Below the pieces are notes generated by a model. The model ran no database searches and was not told the origin of the DNA. It saw only the letters and a list, made by a program, of their open reading frames with translations. From assembly GCA_001931905.2 (NCBI GenBank), contig MSJI02000251.1, positions 1-64,000 on the forward strand: DNA of 64,000 nt. Direction: 5' to 3'. Below, one piece after another: positions 19,396 through 29,725 of this stretch. Origin of the DNA: Cladosporium sp. IMV 00045 (Eukaryota > Ascomycota > Dothideomycetes > Cladosporiales > Cladosporiaceae). How positions within the stretch are numbered: the first letter of the stretch is position 1; each line of letters opens with the position of its first letter. The translations under genes were made by a program, and so were the position numbers.

Positions 19396-20027
19396 TCACC
19401 CCGTCTCCTGCATACTAGCGTACGCCTTCTGCTGCCCCTCGAGCAAACCCGTGTAGTAGCCGGCGTAGTACCAGCTCATCATCAGGTTCTTCATGCTTTC
19501 GTCTTGCACTGTGATAAGACTTGTCAGTTTTTCCCGAATGTTGGTCGGAATTTGCACGTGTGAATTTGAGAATCCGCTTACTGGAATTCAAGACCGCCTG
19601 TGGCATGGTAGCGGCCGGTTGTTGAAGAGTTGAAGATACTGTTGGAGCTGTTGTTGGTGCTGATGTGGGTGGCTCGATTTCCATTGGTGCACTGGCGGTC
19701 GTATGTGATTGTGATTGTAGTTGGGACGGTTGTTGGGTGGCGGTCCCGTTTGACGTCGCCGGTCCTTGTTGATGCAATTGCGCATTGTTAGCAACGGTTG
19801 ACTGGGTACTCGCTTCTTTATTGCTTTCCAGTTGGCTGAGATCGACTTGCTCGCCTTTGGCGGCTAGGCTGTGATATTTCTTGATTTCATTCCAACGTTA
19901 GTGTAAGTTCATCTCGGCATAGGAGCATAACATTGCGAACCTTGTATTCGGCTAGGGCATCTTCCCAGGATTCTTGCAGTGCGGAATCATCCCAGATTTC
20001 CTCGTGTGTTAGGTTGTCTCCTGTCAT
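19396..20027 (-). CDS. Survival motor neuron (SMN) homologue, three exons
   Basis: Exons on the minus strand are 19941-20027, 19582-19879 and 19396-19508; introns are 61 and 73 bp; the protein has 165 residues. SMN oligomers with Gemin2 assemble Sm rings on spliceosomal snRNAs. Both diagnostic ends are present: the N-terminal Gemin2-binding helix (EEIWDDSALQESWEDALAEYKKYHS) and the C-terminal YG box (MSWYYAGYYTGLLEGQQKAY). The first spans intron 1 and the second starts only after intron 2. The middle is low-complexity Gln/Thr/Pro. As in other fungal SMN proteins, no Tudor domain is visible. The start is the ATG giving MTGDNLTHEE. It is divergent from NOP15 with 258 bp between the starts. Confidence 0.9.
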
Positions 20028-20285
20028 ATTTTGACTTGGTTTCGCTTTTTTGTCGATGAGAGGTTGTCGAATGGCACTGTTGATGGTGGGTCCACAGGTC
20101 AAGTTTAAAGTCGCCCGGCCGGCAAGTGAAGTTCAGAGGGCTCGGCAGACTTGCCCTCATCTCCGCGCTTCGCAGAGAAAAAGTTCCAGCAAGCCCGCCC
20201 AAATCTCCAAAAGTCGAGACGGGTCTTGCGAAAGAAAAAACCTCGACTACAACATATTAAACCCTCTCCCACATTCACACACAAT

Positions 20286-21434
20286 ATGGCCGCCGAGAAG
20301 AAACGCAAGAGCGTCGACGGCGCCGCTACCGCCACCAAAAAGGTCAAAACCGCCCCCTCCGCCGAGAAGCCCGCGCCGGTGAAATCTGCCCTCAAAGGAT
20401 CCAACAAAAAAGTCTCAGCAACCTCCACCAGCGAGAAGAAGCAAGCCGATGGCAAGAAAGAGAAGGTCGTGAGCAAAGCGAAGAAGTCTCTCGGCAAAAC
20501 TCCCGTCGCCGCCGCCGTGAAAGAAATCGAAGAGCCCGCATCCGACAGCGAAGCCGACGACGAAGAGAGCAACCAGCTCACCGCCGACCAGACCGCCGAG
20601 CTCCTCGCCGGCTTCTCCAGCAGCGAAGACGAGGGCTCCGACAATGAAGACGGACCCACCAACGACGAGGGCGTTGCCCTCTCCAAAATCCCCGAGGCGC
20701 CTCTAAACGTGCGCGCCGTGCAAAAGCACATCATCAAAAAGACCGGCAGCCGCGAAAATGATCCCGAAACCGTCCCCGGCACCGTCCACCTCTCCCGCCT
20801 CCCCCACGGTTTCTTCGAGCCCCAGCTGCGCGCCTACCTCTCGCAATTCGGCACGATCACGCACCTCCGCCTGGCGCGCAACCGCAAGACGGGCAAGAGC
20901 AAGCACTTCGCTTTCGTGGAATTCGCCTCGTCCGCAGTCGCCACCATCGTCGCAAAGACCATGGACAAGTACCTCCTGTTCGGGCATATCATGCAAGCGC
21001 GCCGCGTGCCGGACGAGCAAGTCACGGAGGACTTCTGGAAGGGCGAGGGACGCAAGCGCGTGGCGCCGAGGAATAAGTTGGAGGGTGTCAGGCTGCGCAA
21101 GGGCGTGAACAGGGAGGGGTGGGAGAAGAGGGTGGAGAGGGAGGAAAGGAAGCGCGAGGAGAAGGCTGCGAAATTGAAGGAGCTGGGCTATGAGTTCGAC
21201 ATGCCGGCTGTGAGGGCTGTGGAGAGCGTGCCGGTGCAGAAGGTGCTGAAGCAGGCGGACGATGAGGAAGCTAAGGCCATTGAGGCTGAGGAGCCGGTGA
21301 AGGTTGTGGAGAAGACTGTTACCGAGGAGCCTGGGAAGGTTACCACCACGGTGACGGAGGAGAAGGGCAAGAAGCGCGGCGCTGGTAAGGAGGGTAAGGC
21401 GAGCGGTAAGGCGAAGAAGGCGAAGAAGAACTAG
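20286..21434 (+). CDS. NOP15: NOP15-like nucleolar RRM protein (60S ribosome biogenesis; NIFK/MKI67IP family)
   Basis: A single exon of 382 residues from the ATG at 20286. The family acts in the nucleolus on pre-60S particles and binds pre-rRNA near ITS2. The N-terminal third is Lys/Ala-rich with acidic Ser patches (ASDSEADDEESN, SSSEDEGSDNEDG). One RRM spans about 164-241, with RNP2 as VHLSRL and RNP1 as SKHFAFVEF. After it comes the family signature (VPDEQVTEDFWKGEGRKRVAPRNKLEG), a helical basic segment and a Lys-rich nuclear localisation tail. It shares a short divergent promoter with SMN. Confidence 0.9.
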   Translation: MAAEKKRKSVDGAATATKKVKTAPSAEKPAPVKSALKGSNKKVSATSTSEKKQADGKKEKVVSKAKKSLGKTPVAAAVKEIEEPASDSEADDEESNQLTADQTAELLAGFSSSEDEGSDNEDGPTNDEGVALSKIPEAPLNVRAVQKHIIKKTGSRENDPETVPGTVHLSRLPHGFFEPQLRAYLSQFGTITHLRLARNRKTGKSKHFAFVEFASSAVATIVAKTMDKYLLFGHIMQARRVPDEQVTEDFWKGEGRKRVAPRNKLEGVRLRKGVNREGWEKRVEREERKREEKAAKLKELGYEFDMPAVRAVESVPVQKVLKQADDEEAKAIEAEEPVKVVEKTVTEEPGKVTTTVTEEKGKKRGAGKEGKASGKAKKAKKN

Positions 21435-21822
21435 AAGGACATGTTTAAAAGCGAGGACGGAAGGCTTGTAATGTTATCACTTTTCTTAGTTCATGTTCAG
21501 CGGTGTTCTTGGTTGTTTTCTCGATTTTCATTTCATGGCAGTCATTCATAGAAAGGAAAATCTATCCGGCTCATCAAAAGGGCAACGCCTGGCGTTTTCA
21601 TCAATGCATTCAGCCTTCCCCCTGCTTTCTCAACCTTGTACTTTTTGGCTCCCTCGCCATGCAGGGCACGCACCGTCCCGTCATCTCGCAGCAATCAAAC
21701 CTTCGCCGCCATGAACGCCACGCTATCCTCCAATATCGCCAATGCCCTCCACTGCAACAACGACAAACCACGACTCCCGCATGCAGAAAAGCACCTCAAC
21801 CCCCAAACCAATCCCATCAAAA
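21435..21822. other. Convergent intergenic region
   Basis: This 388-bp space lies between the 3' ends of NOP15 and the UBX-domain gene. I see no gene in it. Confidence 0.45.
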
Positions 21823-22749
21823 TCACTTCACAATCAACGCCGCACTAGGCACCAACCCGGCCTCCTTCAGCGTCAAGCCGAAATCACTCTGGTCGAAGAC
21901 CTTCTTTGGGAAATTCTGCGTGAAACTCTCCGCCTGCACGCCACTATCTTGAGCCAAAGCATGCGCCACCTCGAAAAGCGTCGTTTCCGCAGGGAAAGTC
22001 TTCATGACATTGCCCGCGCTCGACGTCTGCAGTCTCAAGCGCGCCTCGGAGTGGTTTGCCGTCTTTGACGGAGCTGCAGCAGCAGCAATAGAAGAGCTAC
22101 CACCAGCCTGCGCGGCGCCCGGATTATACGCATCAGGGTTCGCGCGCATGGCCTTCTCCTCTTCAGCTTTCTGCTTGCGCGCTCTCTTATCCGCTTCGAT
22201 CTGCTCTCTAATCCTCTTCTTCGCCGCCGCATCATCGGCCTTCTCCTGCCTCTTCGCCTGCGCCTCTTTGATCTGCTCTTTGCGCCTCAACTCCTCTTTC
22301 GCATCCTCGTTGTCCTTCGTGTGCTTCCTCCTAATCTCATCGTTCCGCTTCGCCGCTTCCTTGTCCTCCTTCGCCTGCCCCGCGCGCTTGGCGGCGAGTT
22401 TTTCCCGCAGCTCTTGTAGGCGGGCGGCTTTTTCTTCTTCCGTCAGAGGGGCGAGTTCTTCTGCTGACTCGGCAAAGTCGTCGTGCCCGGATTTTTCGGC
22501 GTGGAATTGTGCTTGCGACATGCCCCGGAATTTCTTGCCGCAGTCGTTGCACACCATGCTGCGGGCTTGTTCGCCGGCTTGGAGGGCGGGGTTGTCGTCT
22601 TCGGCTTGCAGCTCTTCGAGAGGGGTGTCGGCGTTGGCGGAGAGCCAGTCGATGGCGGCGGGGAGGTTGTTGGAGGTTTTTTGAAGGGCGAGGGTGGCGC
22701 GGGGTTCTTCGAAGCCCATTTCGAGGAGATTTTGCAGGTCGGTGGACAT
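21823..22749 (-). CDS. UBA/zinc-finger/UBX domain protein (UBXN1/SAKS1-like, p97/Cdc48 cofactor)
   Basis: A single exon of 308 residues. Domains in order: UBA at 1-42 (LQNLLEMGFEEPRATLALQKTSNNLPAAIDWL); a C2H2-like finger at about 67-90 (CNDCGKKFRGMSQAQFHAEKSGH); a long charged coiled coil at about 95-205, rich in Lys/Glu/Arg; an Ala/Ser linker; and a UBX domain at about 230-308 (RLRLQTSSAGNVMKTFPAETTLFEV...FPKKVFDQSDFGLTLKEAGLVPSAALIV). The family binds ubiquitin through UBA and Cdc48/p97 through UBX, linking substrates to the ATPase. The GFEEP loop of the UBA is conserved. It is divergent from SCS2. Confidence 0.9.
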   Translation of the reverse strand: MSTDLQNLLEMGFEEPRATLALQKTSNNLPAAIDWLSANADTPLEELQAEDDNPALQAGEQARSMVCNDCGKKFRGMSQAQFHAEKSGHDDFAESAEELAPLTEEEKAARLQELREKLAAKRAGQAKEDKEAAKRNDEIRRKHTKDNEDAKEELRRKEQIKEAQAKRQEKADDAAAKKRIREQIEADKRARKQKAEEEKAMRANPDAYNPGAAQAGGSSSIAAAAAPSKTANHSEARLRLQTSSAGNVMKTFPAETTLFEVAHALAQDSGVQAESFTQNFPKKVFDQSDFGLTLKEAGLVPSAALIVK

Positions 22750-23463
22750 GATGGGCGAGGTGTTGGGGGGTGCGGGTGGGTGGTGTTGAATGTGTTGTGC
22801 TGGATGTGAGGATGAAGTAGTGATGGAGTTTGGTTGGTGTTAGATGGAAGGTGGAGCTGTTGCTAGCTACGCAGGAAGTGCAATTCCAGGGTGTGGGTGG
22901 CGTGGTGTCGATTGAAGATGACAGCTCGTTCCAGTCAAGCTCGTTCCAGGTGTCTTGATGCGGTGGCGGGGAGGAAGTTGTAGTAGTGAATGATGATACT
23001 AATCATGAAGAAGACTAGAAGAGTCTCTTGCCCTGTGTGGTGACGTCGCTTCACAAACACGCCAGCTTGAGGCCAGAGCAGCCAAAGCGGCACACGCCAT
23101 CCGAGGGGTATTGAAGGCAGACAGCAGTGAGATAAACCGATTTAATGACAGGAAAAATTAAGAAAAAAAGTACAGAAAAGTCGAGCGATATTTACTGATA
23201 TTTAATGAATTTTTCAACAATACTTTCACTGCATAGTCAATCTATTTGCCCAGCCTTACCGCAAACCCAGCTTGCCTTTCTCCTCTCTCTCCAGCTCGCC
23301 CGCACGCACCAATCGATTCCCCCCAGCCGGCACCACGATCTACCACTGATATCACCAATCATCAGCCCTCCTACCTGTACCTGTCTGCCTACTTTTCCTC
23401 CTCCACACTCGATAATCCTATACCACACTTTCTCTCGACACCCCTAAATATATCAATCTCACC
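22750..23463. other. Divergent intergenic region, UBX gene / SCS2
   Basis: This shared upstream region is 714 bp long. The right third is pyrimidine-rich (CT and CAC runs), which looks like the SCS2 leader. An A-rich, AT-rich core lies at 23140-23215. I see no gene. Confidence 0.4.
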
Positions 23464-24497
23464 ATGTCTGTCGAACTCGACCCCTCCGAGCTGGGCTTCA
23501 AGCGTATGCGCATACCCTACATCTTCCAGCAACGTAGCCCTCGTGTGAGCTGACCAACAATCAAAACAAATAGGCCCTTTCACCCATGAAGTCTCCCAGG
23601 TCCTGCGCCTGCGCAACCCTAGCAATGAACCCATCGCTTTCAAAGTCAAGACCACCGCTCCCAAGCAGTACGTGTCATGCCCTCCTTCCAACTCTCCCAG
23701 CCACACCATCAGGACCTGACAACCTACCCTCTCCCAGGTACTGCGTGCGCCCCAACTCCGGCCGCATCGAGCCCTCTAGCGCCGTCGAGATCCAAGTCCT
23801 CCTGCAAACCATGAAAGAGGACCCCCCACTCGACGTGCGCTGCAAAGACAAGTTCCTCGTACAATCCGTCACCATCCCCTCCAACACGCCCGACGGCCAG
23901 ACCGTCTCGCAAATCTGGGCCGGCATCGAGAGCGTGTCCAAATCCTCTATCCAAGAGAAGAAGATCCGCGTCGTCTTCCTGCCCGCCGACGGCCAACCGC
24001 AAGCCCAAGCCAACGGCATCGCCGCCGCCAACGCCAGCTCCCTCGACAACTCGCACTACAGCGAGGACCAACCCCCCGCCTACTCCAGCCCGAGCCCTCA
24101 AGCAGTGACGCCGCAGCGCAGCGTCGGCCCCACAAACTCCCTCGACGAGAAACCCGAGGGCGCCAAGAACCGCGCCGACGCCGTCCACAGCGCCCACAAC
24201 CCGGCCACGCAGTCCTCCTCCCTCGCCGGCGCCGCCTCTTCTATTTCTTCCGCCATCCCCACATCGCAAGAAGACCTCCGCCGCCAACTCGACGACGCCA
24301 AAGCCACCATCTCACGGTTACAGGAGCAGGCGGGCGCGGGCCTGCGGCAGAGAAACGTGGGCGGCAGCGGCAGTGCTGGGGAGAAGAGCGGTTCTTCAGG
24401 CTTGGCAGCGAAACCCGCCAGCGCCGGCGGCGTCCCCGTGCAGATCGTCGCGGCCCTCTGCCTTCTCTGCTTCCTCATCGCCTACTTCTTCTTCTAG
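23464..24497 (+). CDS. VAP/Scs2-like MSP-domain ER tail-anchored protein, three exons
   Basis: Exons are 23464-23503, 23574-23667 and 23738-24497, with two 70-bp introns; the protein has 297 residues. VAP/Scs2 proteins sit in the ER and recruit FFAT-motif partners to membrane contact sites. The MSP domain covers about 1-125, with [52 protein letters not shown] reading cleanly across both junctions. The linker is low complexity, a short coiled coil follows (QEDLRRQLDDAKATISRLQEQ), and the tail anchor is VPVQIVAALCLLCFLIAYFFF. The first two exons are very short. Confidence 0.9.
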
Positions 24498-26023
24498 GCA
24501 AGGCGGGGAATTTTTGGTGGTGTAGGTGGTAGAGTAGTTGGCAACGACAAAAACGACAGCGGTGGTGGTGAGGTGGCGCTACGGCACGGCGGTGGCGATC
24601 GGATTCCCTTTTCTTTCTCTTCAACTTCAGTTTCTTCGACTACTTCCTCTTTATATTCTACTTCAACTGCGACTTCTTCCCCTTTCCCTTCACCTTCAAA
24701 GAACACTCCCGATTCCTCTTCGATTCAAGTCTGTGGAAAACTGGCGATTGCGCAGATTCATGAGTTGGTGGCGCTTTTTGGTCAGGGAATTGTGAAGGGG
24801 CAGCAAATTTCTGCGGCTGCCACTACTTCCGTTGCTCCTGCGACTGCTGCTGCTACTGCTGCTACTGCTACTGTCGGTGCTGGGACGGAGGATGAATGTC
24901 TATGGGACCCCTGATGGTTGATGACTCGGTCACGAGGGCAATTCTGGCGCTTGTAGAGAACTGGACAACGCACGATGGGGCAGAATATAGAGAGGCGAAG
25001 ACAAAATTGCTTGGCAATCTGCGGACTCTATTCCCATCCTCGTCTCTTCAACCTCCAGGCGGGAAAAAAAAAGACAAGAACAAGAAACAAAGAAGTGAGG
25101 ATGCAAGCAACGGGAGACGGAGAATGGGGTCTACGAGCGAGCGAGCGAGCGGTTCTTATTTCTTCTTTTTCACTTTTTCTTATGTCAATCTTCTACTTTT
25201 GTATGACATTCTTCTTTTATTATGCCCCCTACTTAGCTTAGCTTAAACAGCACGCCTTTTCTTGGTCTTGTTCCAACGCATCGCGTACGCTTCTTCTGCT
25301 GGGACTTTCCCTTTGAACTCTCTCTTTACCTTCTCTGTGCGGTACTTCTTCGATAACACCCTTGATTCATGACGGAGGGTACCAAGTCGTTTCGAAGAAC
25401 AACAGTTAAAAGAAGCGAAAGAAGACGGAGATTCCAAGACCGTAGTCAAGGTCAATATCAAGATCATATATATACAGTCGATTTCAAAAATACCTTTCAT
25501 TCCGGCCGCTATTCCTATCTCTACTATTCACCACACTCCTGTAAAAATGATTGGACCCCAGGCTCACCTGATATCAGCCAGATAGGATGGACTGATTACC
25601 TGAGAAGCAAGTGATCAAGACCTAAATATAAGAATAATGCAAAGGCTTTCTTCTTCTCTTCTCCACTTTGTGACTCCGCTACGTGATGTACCTTGTGTAT
25701 ATATGTTCGATTCATACATTCTTCTTTCAACAGGAAATGGAAATGAGAGAGATCAAAAAGCACATAGCTCCAACTCTGATGACGAGGCGAAGACTGCACG
25801 CGTGCTCTGTCTGTCCTTAAGGAGAAGAAGAAGAAGAAGAAGAAGAAGAAGAAGAAGAATGTCTCGCTCGTTCGCTTGCTCGCGAGCAAAATGCTCTCTC
25901 CCTCAGACAAGAGAAAAAAGAAAAGTAAGAGAAAGGAAAAAGCAAGTATGGAAGGCCCCGGAAAAGAGAGAGAAGCCACCTCTCTTTCCCTCCCGTCCAT
26001 ACCAGTCCCTCACGTGAAACACT
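24498..26023. other. Intergenic region (1.5 kb) with GAA repeat and possible unrecognised ORF
   Basis: This convergent space lies between SCS2 and the dynein light chain. It holds a Ser/Thr-coding low-complexity stretch (24600-24890), an ORF with an ATG start at 24896-25246, and a GAA tract (25822-25859). The ORF opens with MVDDSVTRAILALVENW and then becomes Lys-rich and hydrophobic. It lacks a clear upstream exon, so I do not call a gene. Confidence 0.35.
25822..25859. repeat. (GAA)n microsatellite, about 12 units
   Basis: An uninterrupted GAA/AAG run lies in the intergenic space between SCS2 and the Tctex-1 gene. It is purine-only on the plus strand. Confidence 0.9.
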
Positions 26024-26627
26024 CTACACACCAATCCACATCACGCCCACAACGACATCCATCCCCTTCCCCTCCCCTCCCTCGAATTTATAGCTCCACA
26101 TCCCATCCCTCTCATTGTTCCAATAAGCCCCACTAGCGCTGTGCATGCCTCTCCTGCCCACTTTCCTCGCCTCGCCCTCAGCAGCCTCACCCTCCTCAGC
26201 CTCACCGCGCGCATCGCTCAAGTGCTGAATAATGGTGCTGTTGACGGCGAATTTGTAGCGGTTGGCGCTCTTGGGGTTTTCTGCTTCCTCAGAGGCGGCC
26301 GGGGGTGTGGTTTCGGAGATCAGCGCTTGCAGGATTTTGTTGATGATGCTGTTGTTCCATGTTGCGGTTGAGTCGTGCTGGTAGGACGTTGCGGTCGAGA
26401 GCGTCGAGGTGCAGGCATCGCTGGCGATTTGGCTGAGGCGCGTGGGGGGGATGGGCTATGGGAGGGGGGAGACGGGGTTAGTGCGTGTTTGGTTGTTGGT
26501 TTTGGTTTTTGGGGTTGCGGTTGGGAGGTTTGAGGGTGCTGATTGTGGTGGGAGATGTGGTGGGTTGTGGGTTGCGCTGTGTTGATGTTGGGACGAGGCG
26601 GGAGGGACTTACGAAGTTGGTAGTCAT
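26024..26627 (-). CDS. Tctex-1 family dynein light chain, two exons
   Basis: Exon 1 is 26613-26627 (five codons) and exon 2 is 26024-26455, with a 157-bp intron; the protein has 148 residues. Tctex-1/DYNLT proteins are homodimeric light chains on the dynein intermediate chain. The fold signature is visible: LSQIASDACTSTLSTATSYQHDSTATWNNSIINKILQAL, then YKFAVNSTIIQHLSD, then the C-terminal strands GAYWNNERDGMWSYKFEGGEGKGMDVVVGVMWIGV. An acidic Gly/Glu insert sits between the helical half and the strands. The short first exon (MTTNF) is supported by donor, acceptor and frame, but it is the weakest part. Confidence 0.83.
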
Positions 26628-27211
26628 TGCTGCGGTATTTACGAGGAAATCTGTTTGTACAAGAAGGCAATATGGTATCTCGAGAGATTTGGCGAGTTGA
26701 TGTCTGGGATGATGTGGTTGTGTTTGGTGGGTGAAGGTGCACAACAGTACATGTAGTTCGGGGTTTGTTTATCGGGACCTGCGTCAAACGCCCTCGAAGT
26801 GAACCGAAGCATGCGCACGGCCCTCCCCGCGTATGCGCGGCGGAAGTATAGGATTGAAATACTAACTTTGTTTACATCACTTTCGTCTTTTTGTCGGTAT
26901 ACATGCTGTTCAGATTTGTATGCAATTTGCATGAGATCCAGCTTCGATCTTTAAAGACCGAAATCCACTTGCAGCTACCGTAGACGGATCATCACGTCCA
27001 ACATTAACGGTCCGGCGCTGACACCTACAGTTCTTCTGATGTGAAACACGATTCTGCACGCACAGGGCGGGCGTTTGGGCAACGTCAAACGAAGATATTC
27101 TTAGCTGCATGAAGATTGAAAGAGAAAACACTGGTTGGCAATACAGATAATTTGCAAGTTCGGGTTCACCCAACTTTTTGCGCAAAAGAAACAACTCGAA
27201 GCTAAGCTCAG
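26628..27211. other. Intergenic region
   Basis: This is the upstream region of the dynein light chain and the 3' flank of the transporter. I see no gene. Confidence 0.4.
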
Positions 27212-28778
27212 CTAATACGCATACAAGAACCTCGGATTGTGTTCGCCGAGTTCCTGCGCTTCGTCCTCGGTCATGCCTTCGATCTTGTGGTTCTCCTTTC
27301 CCGACAACTTCTTCCTGTTCTGGGTACGGAACCACGTCCAGAGGCACATGTAAATGATCGCGGACATGGCGACCATGGCCATTGAGACCGCATGGCCCAT
27401 GATGAAGCGCGGTGAGTCGCTGTTTGGGTATAACTGGGCAACAAAGTCAGTAAATGCGAATATTTCTTTTCACAGTGCGCGCGGTACGTCAACTTACAAA
27501 TGGAGCTGCAATGCCTGCAGAATTGCCGATCGTCAGCTGCAAACCGGTTGCGACTGTTCGCTTACCGTAGCGAGGGTTGTTGCTCGGAAGCCAAGCTAGA
27601 GGCAAACCAACAATCACGTACAACCCCGTGGCAACGAGAAAGCAGCCAAAGTACCTCGCTCCCCCCGGCGCCGGGCTGATCAAAATAGCATAGCCTGCAG
27701 CACATATGAGCCCAAACGCCACGGTGAAAACCGCTCGCTTCTGCCAACGATCAGAACACCACGCGACCGCAAGATAGCTGATGGCTCCCAGCGCGTAGCA
27801 AGGGATAGTGAGCGCCTGCGTCTCCGCCCTATCCCAATTCCCTCCAAGCGTGTTGATGATTGTCGGCAAGAAAGTCGAATAGCCGTACAAGATGACATCG
27901 CCACCGAACTGGCCAACGCAAAAAGCCCAGATCTTCCAGTCACGGAAACCCTCATACACATCCGCTTTGTGCATCTCGTCCGACGACTTGGTGTGGCCGA
28001 CCTGTCTGCGTCGTCGATGGTCGATGAGCAATTTCTCGCGCGGAGTGAGGTAGTGTGCCGTCTCGACAGAATCCGCGAACCACCACCAGATCGAAATGCC
28101 GAGAATGACAGTGGGGATGCCCTCGATAATCATGATCCAGCGCCAGCCTCTGAGGCCGGCTATGCCGTCCATATGCCCGATACCGTACGCGAGAATACCT
28201 CCCAACGAGCCTGCGATGGCCGCGCTACAAAACAGGTACCCAATGCGCAGCGCGTACTCCTTCTTGGTATAGAAGAGAGTCAGGTAAATCGCCAAGCCGG
28301 GGAACAAGCCTCCCTCCAAAGCCCCCAGAATGATGCGACAAGCGACCAACCCCCCGAAATTCTGCGTGATGCCGGTCAAAGTGGCTACGACACCCCAGCC
28401 GGTCGTGATGAAGGATAGCCAGCGTGAAGGCGTGAATTTCTTGATGACGAGGTTGCTCGGCAGCTCGCTGGAGATGTACGTGACGAATAGGAGCGACACC
28501 GCGGTCTGGAACTGGCCGGGCTCCAGCCCAAGATCGTCTTCCATGCCGTACAGGCGCGCGTTGCCGATGTTCACTCTGTCCAGGAAACTGAACAGGTACA
28601 GGAGCATTACGGGTGGGACGATCCATCTGTCGAGTTTGCGGAGTAGCGCTTTTTCTTCTTGAGGGTCGATGTAGAAGTCATCTTGGACTGTCGTTTGGTG
28701 CTTTTCGAAGTCTGTGTCTGCGTCCGTCGTGTTGTTGGGCGTGAGGTCTGTTTCCCTCTTTGGAGGCGACGACGTCAT
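27212..28778 (-). CDS. Dal5-type MFS transporter (anion:cation symporter family), two exons
   Basis: Exon 1 is 27498-28778 and exon 2 is 27212-27433, with a 64-bp intron; the protein has 500 residues. Twelve membrane spans can be traced. Family marks are ALLRKLDRWIVPPVMLLYLFSFLDRVNIGNARLYGM at the N-terminus, RIILGALEGGLFPGLAIYLTLFYTKKEYALRIGYLF in spans 4-5, and GNSAGIAAPFLYPNSDSPRFIMGHA across the splice in span 10-11. Characterised relatives carry allantoate, nicotinate, pantothenate and other organic acids. The start gives MTSSPPKRETD. It lies downstream of, and on the same strand as, the Zn2Cys6 gene, and its 947-bp upstream region holds five CGGCAA/TTGCCG copies. I infer that it imports the substrate of the nearby hydantoinase. 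Confidence 0.9.
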
Positions 28779-29725
28779 CTTGGAGATGTCCAGGCCTGAT
28801 GAGAGAGGCCAGAGATATCTGGGAATGGAAAAGAAATGTAAAAGCAATGAAGCCTGTAAATAACGGAGATGGTTGAAGTTGAAAAAAAGATGAGCGGCAA
28901 GCTCCCTTCTTTTCTAGTTAAAGTTATTTGCACCCTCGTTATGGACCAAACGTAACAACTGCCTCCGGCAAGTCGACCCACAAGCCACTTGCGCTGCTCC
29001 CTTATCTGGAGCAAAGAGCGGGGGATTGGAAGCCAAACCGGGGGGCAAGCGGTTGATGGATTATCTTCGGTTAGGCGTAGAGATACAGAGAGCCGGCATA
29101 TGTGGACGTTGCCGAGTCTTGTCGCAGTAAAATGCTTGAGCCGCAGCTTGCGCGATTCCTCCTCTCGGCAGGTATAAGAGTCCGGCTCAAGGCATGCGAA
29201 GCCATTTTTGTAAGCAAGCTCAATAGTATGTCACGGCAAGTTGCTCCGATCATGATGATATGGCGCGGGAGGGATCGTCGTAAAGCCGTTGACATGGACA
29301 GACGTAAGCCATCAACCGAAGATTGGCGCGCCTTTGCAGCACTCGGGAAGTTGGGACTTGCCGATCTTGAACTGCCAATGGCTGCTTTGACTTCTTGCAG
29401 ACTTGGCGAGATAGCTTATATTGCGGCTTCGGATAGGGGATTGAGTAGATAAAATAGGCGGCTAGCATACCCGGCAAGTCAGATGTGGTTGCCGGGGTAC
29501 GTTATTTCGCTCCAACGGAACGTAGATCATGAGATAGGCCCCTGTCGTCAGTTCTGGGAGGAGTTTCTACTTTGAGACAACTAGTTGTCCACGGCTATGG
29601 AATGGCTTCGGGATACTTGATCTTGCCATGGGCTACACATCAGGTGATGCGATATCGGCATCATTCGTCAAAGCGTTACTCATATCGTCAAACTGATCCA
29701 ACCAACATCCAGTCGTAAATCAATC
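28779..29725. promoter_or_regulatory. Transporter upstream region with CGGCAA motif array
   Basis: CGGCAA or TTGCCG occurs at 28966, 29234, 29358, 29472 and 29489. The last two form an inverted pair (CGGCAA-N11-TTGCCG, 29472-29494). The plus-orientation copies extend to CGGCAAGT. Chance expectation over 947 bp at equal base use is about 0.5. The motif recurs in the regulator/hydantoinase intergenic space, so I infer binding sites for the local Zn2Cys6 protein. Confidence 0.55.

Noticed and set aside
20120..20127. CGGCAAGT in the SMN/NOP15 promoter as part of the hydantoinase regulon.
   Set aside because: It is a single copy without an inverted partner, next to unrelated housekeeping genes.
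25243..25500. Minus-strand ORF ending in a basic tail (AMRWNKTKKRRAV).
   Set aside because: No upstream exon or family found. The frame crosses AT-rich sequence that looks noncoding.
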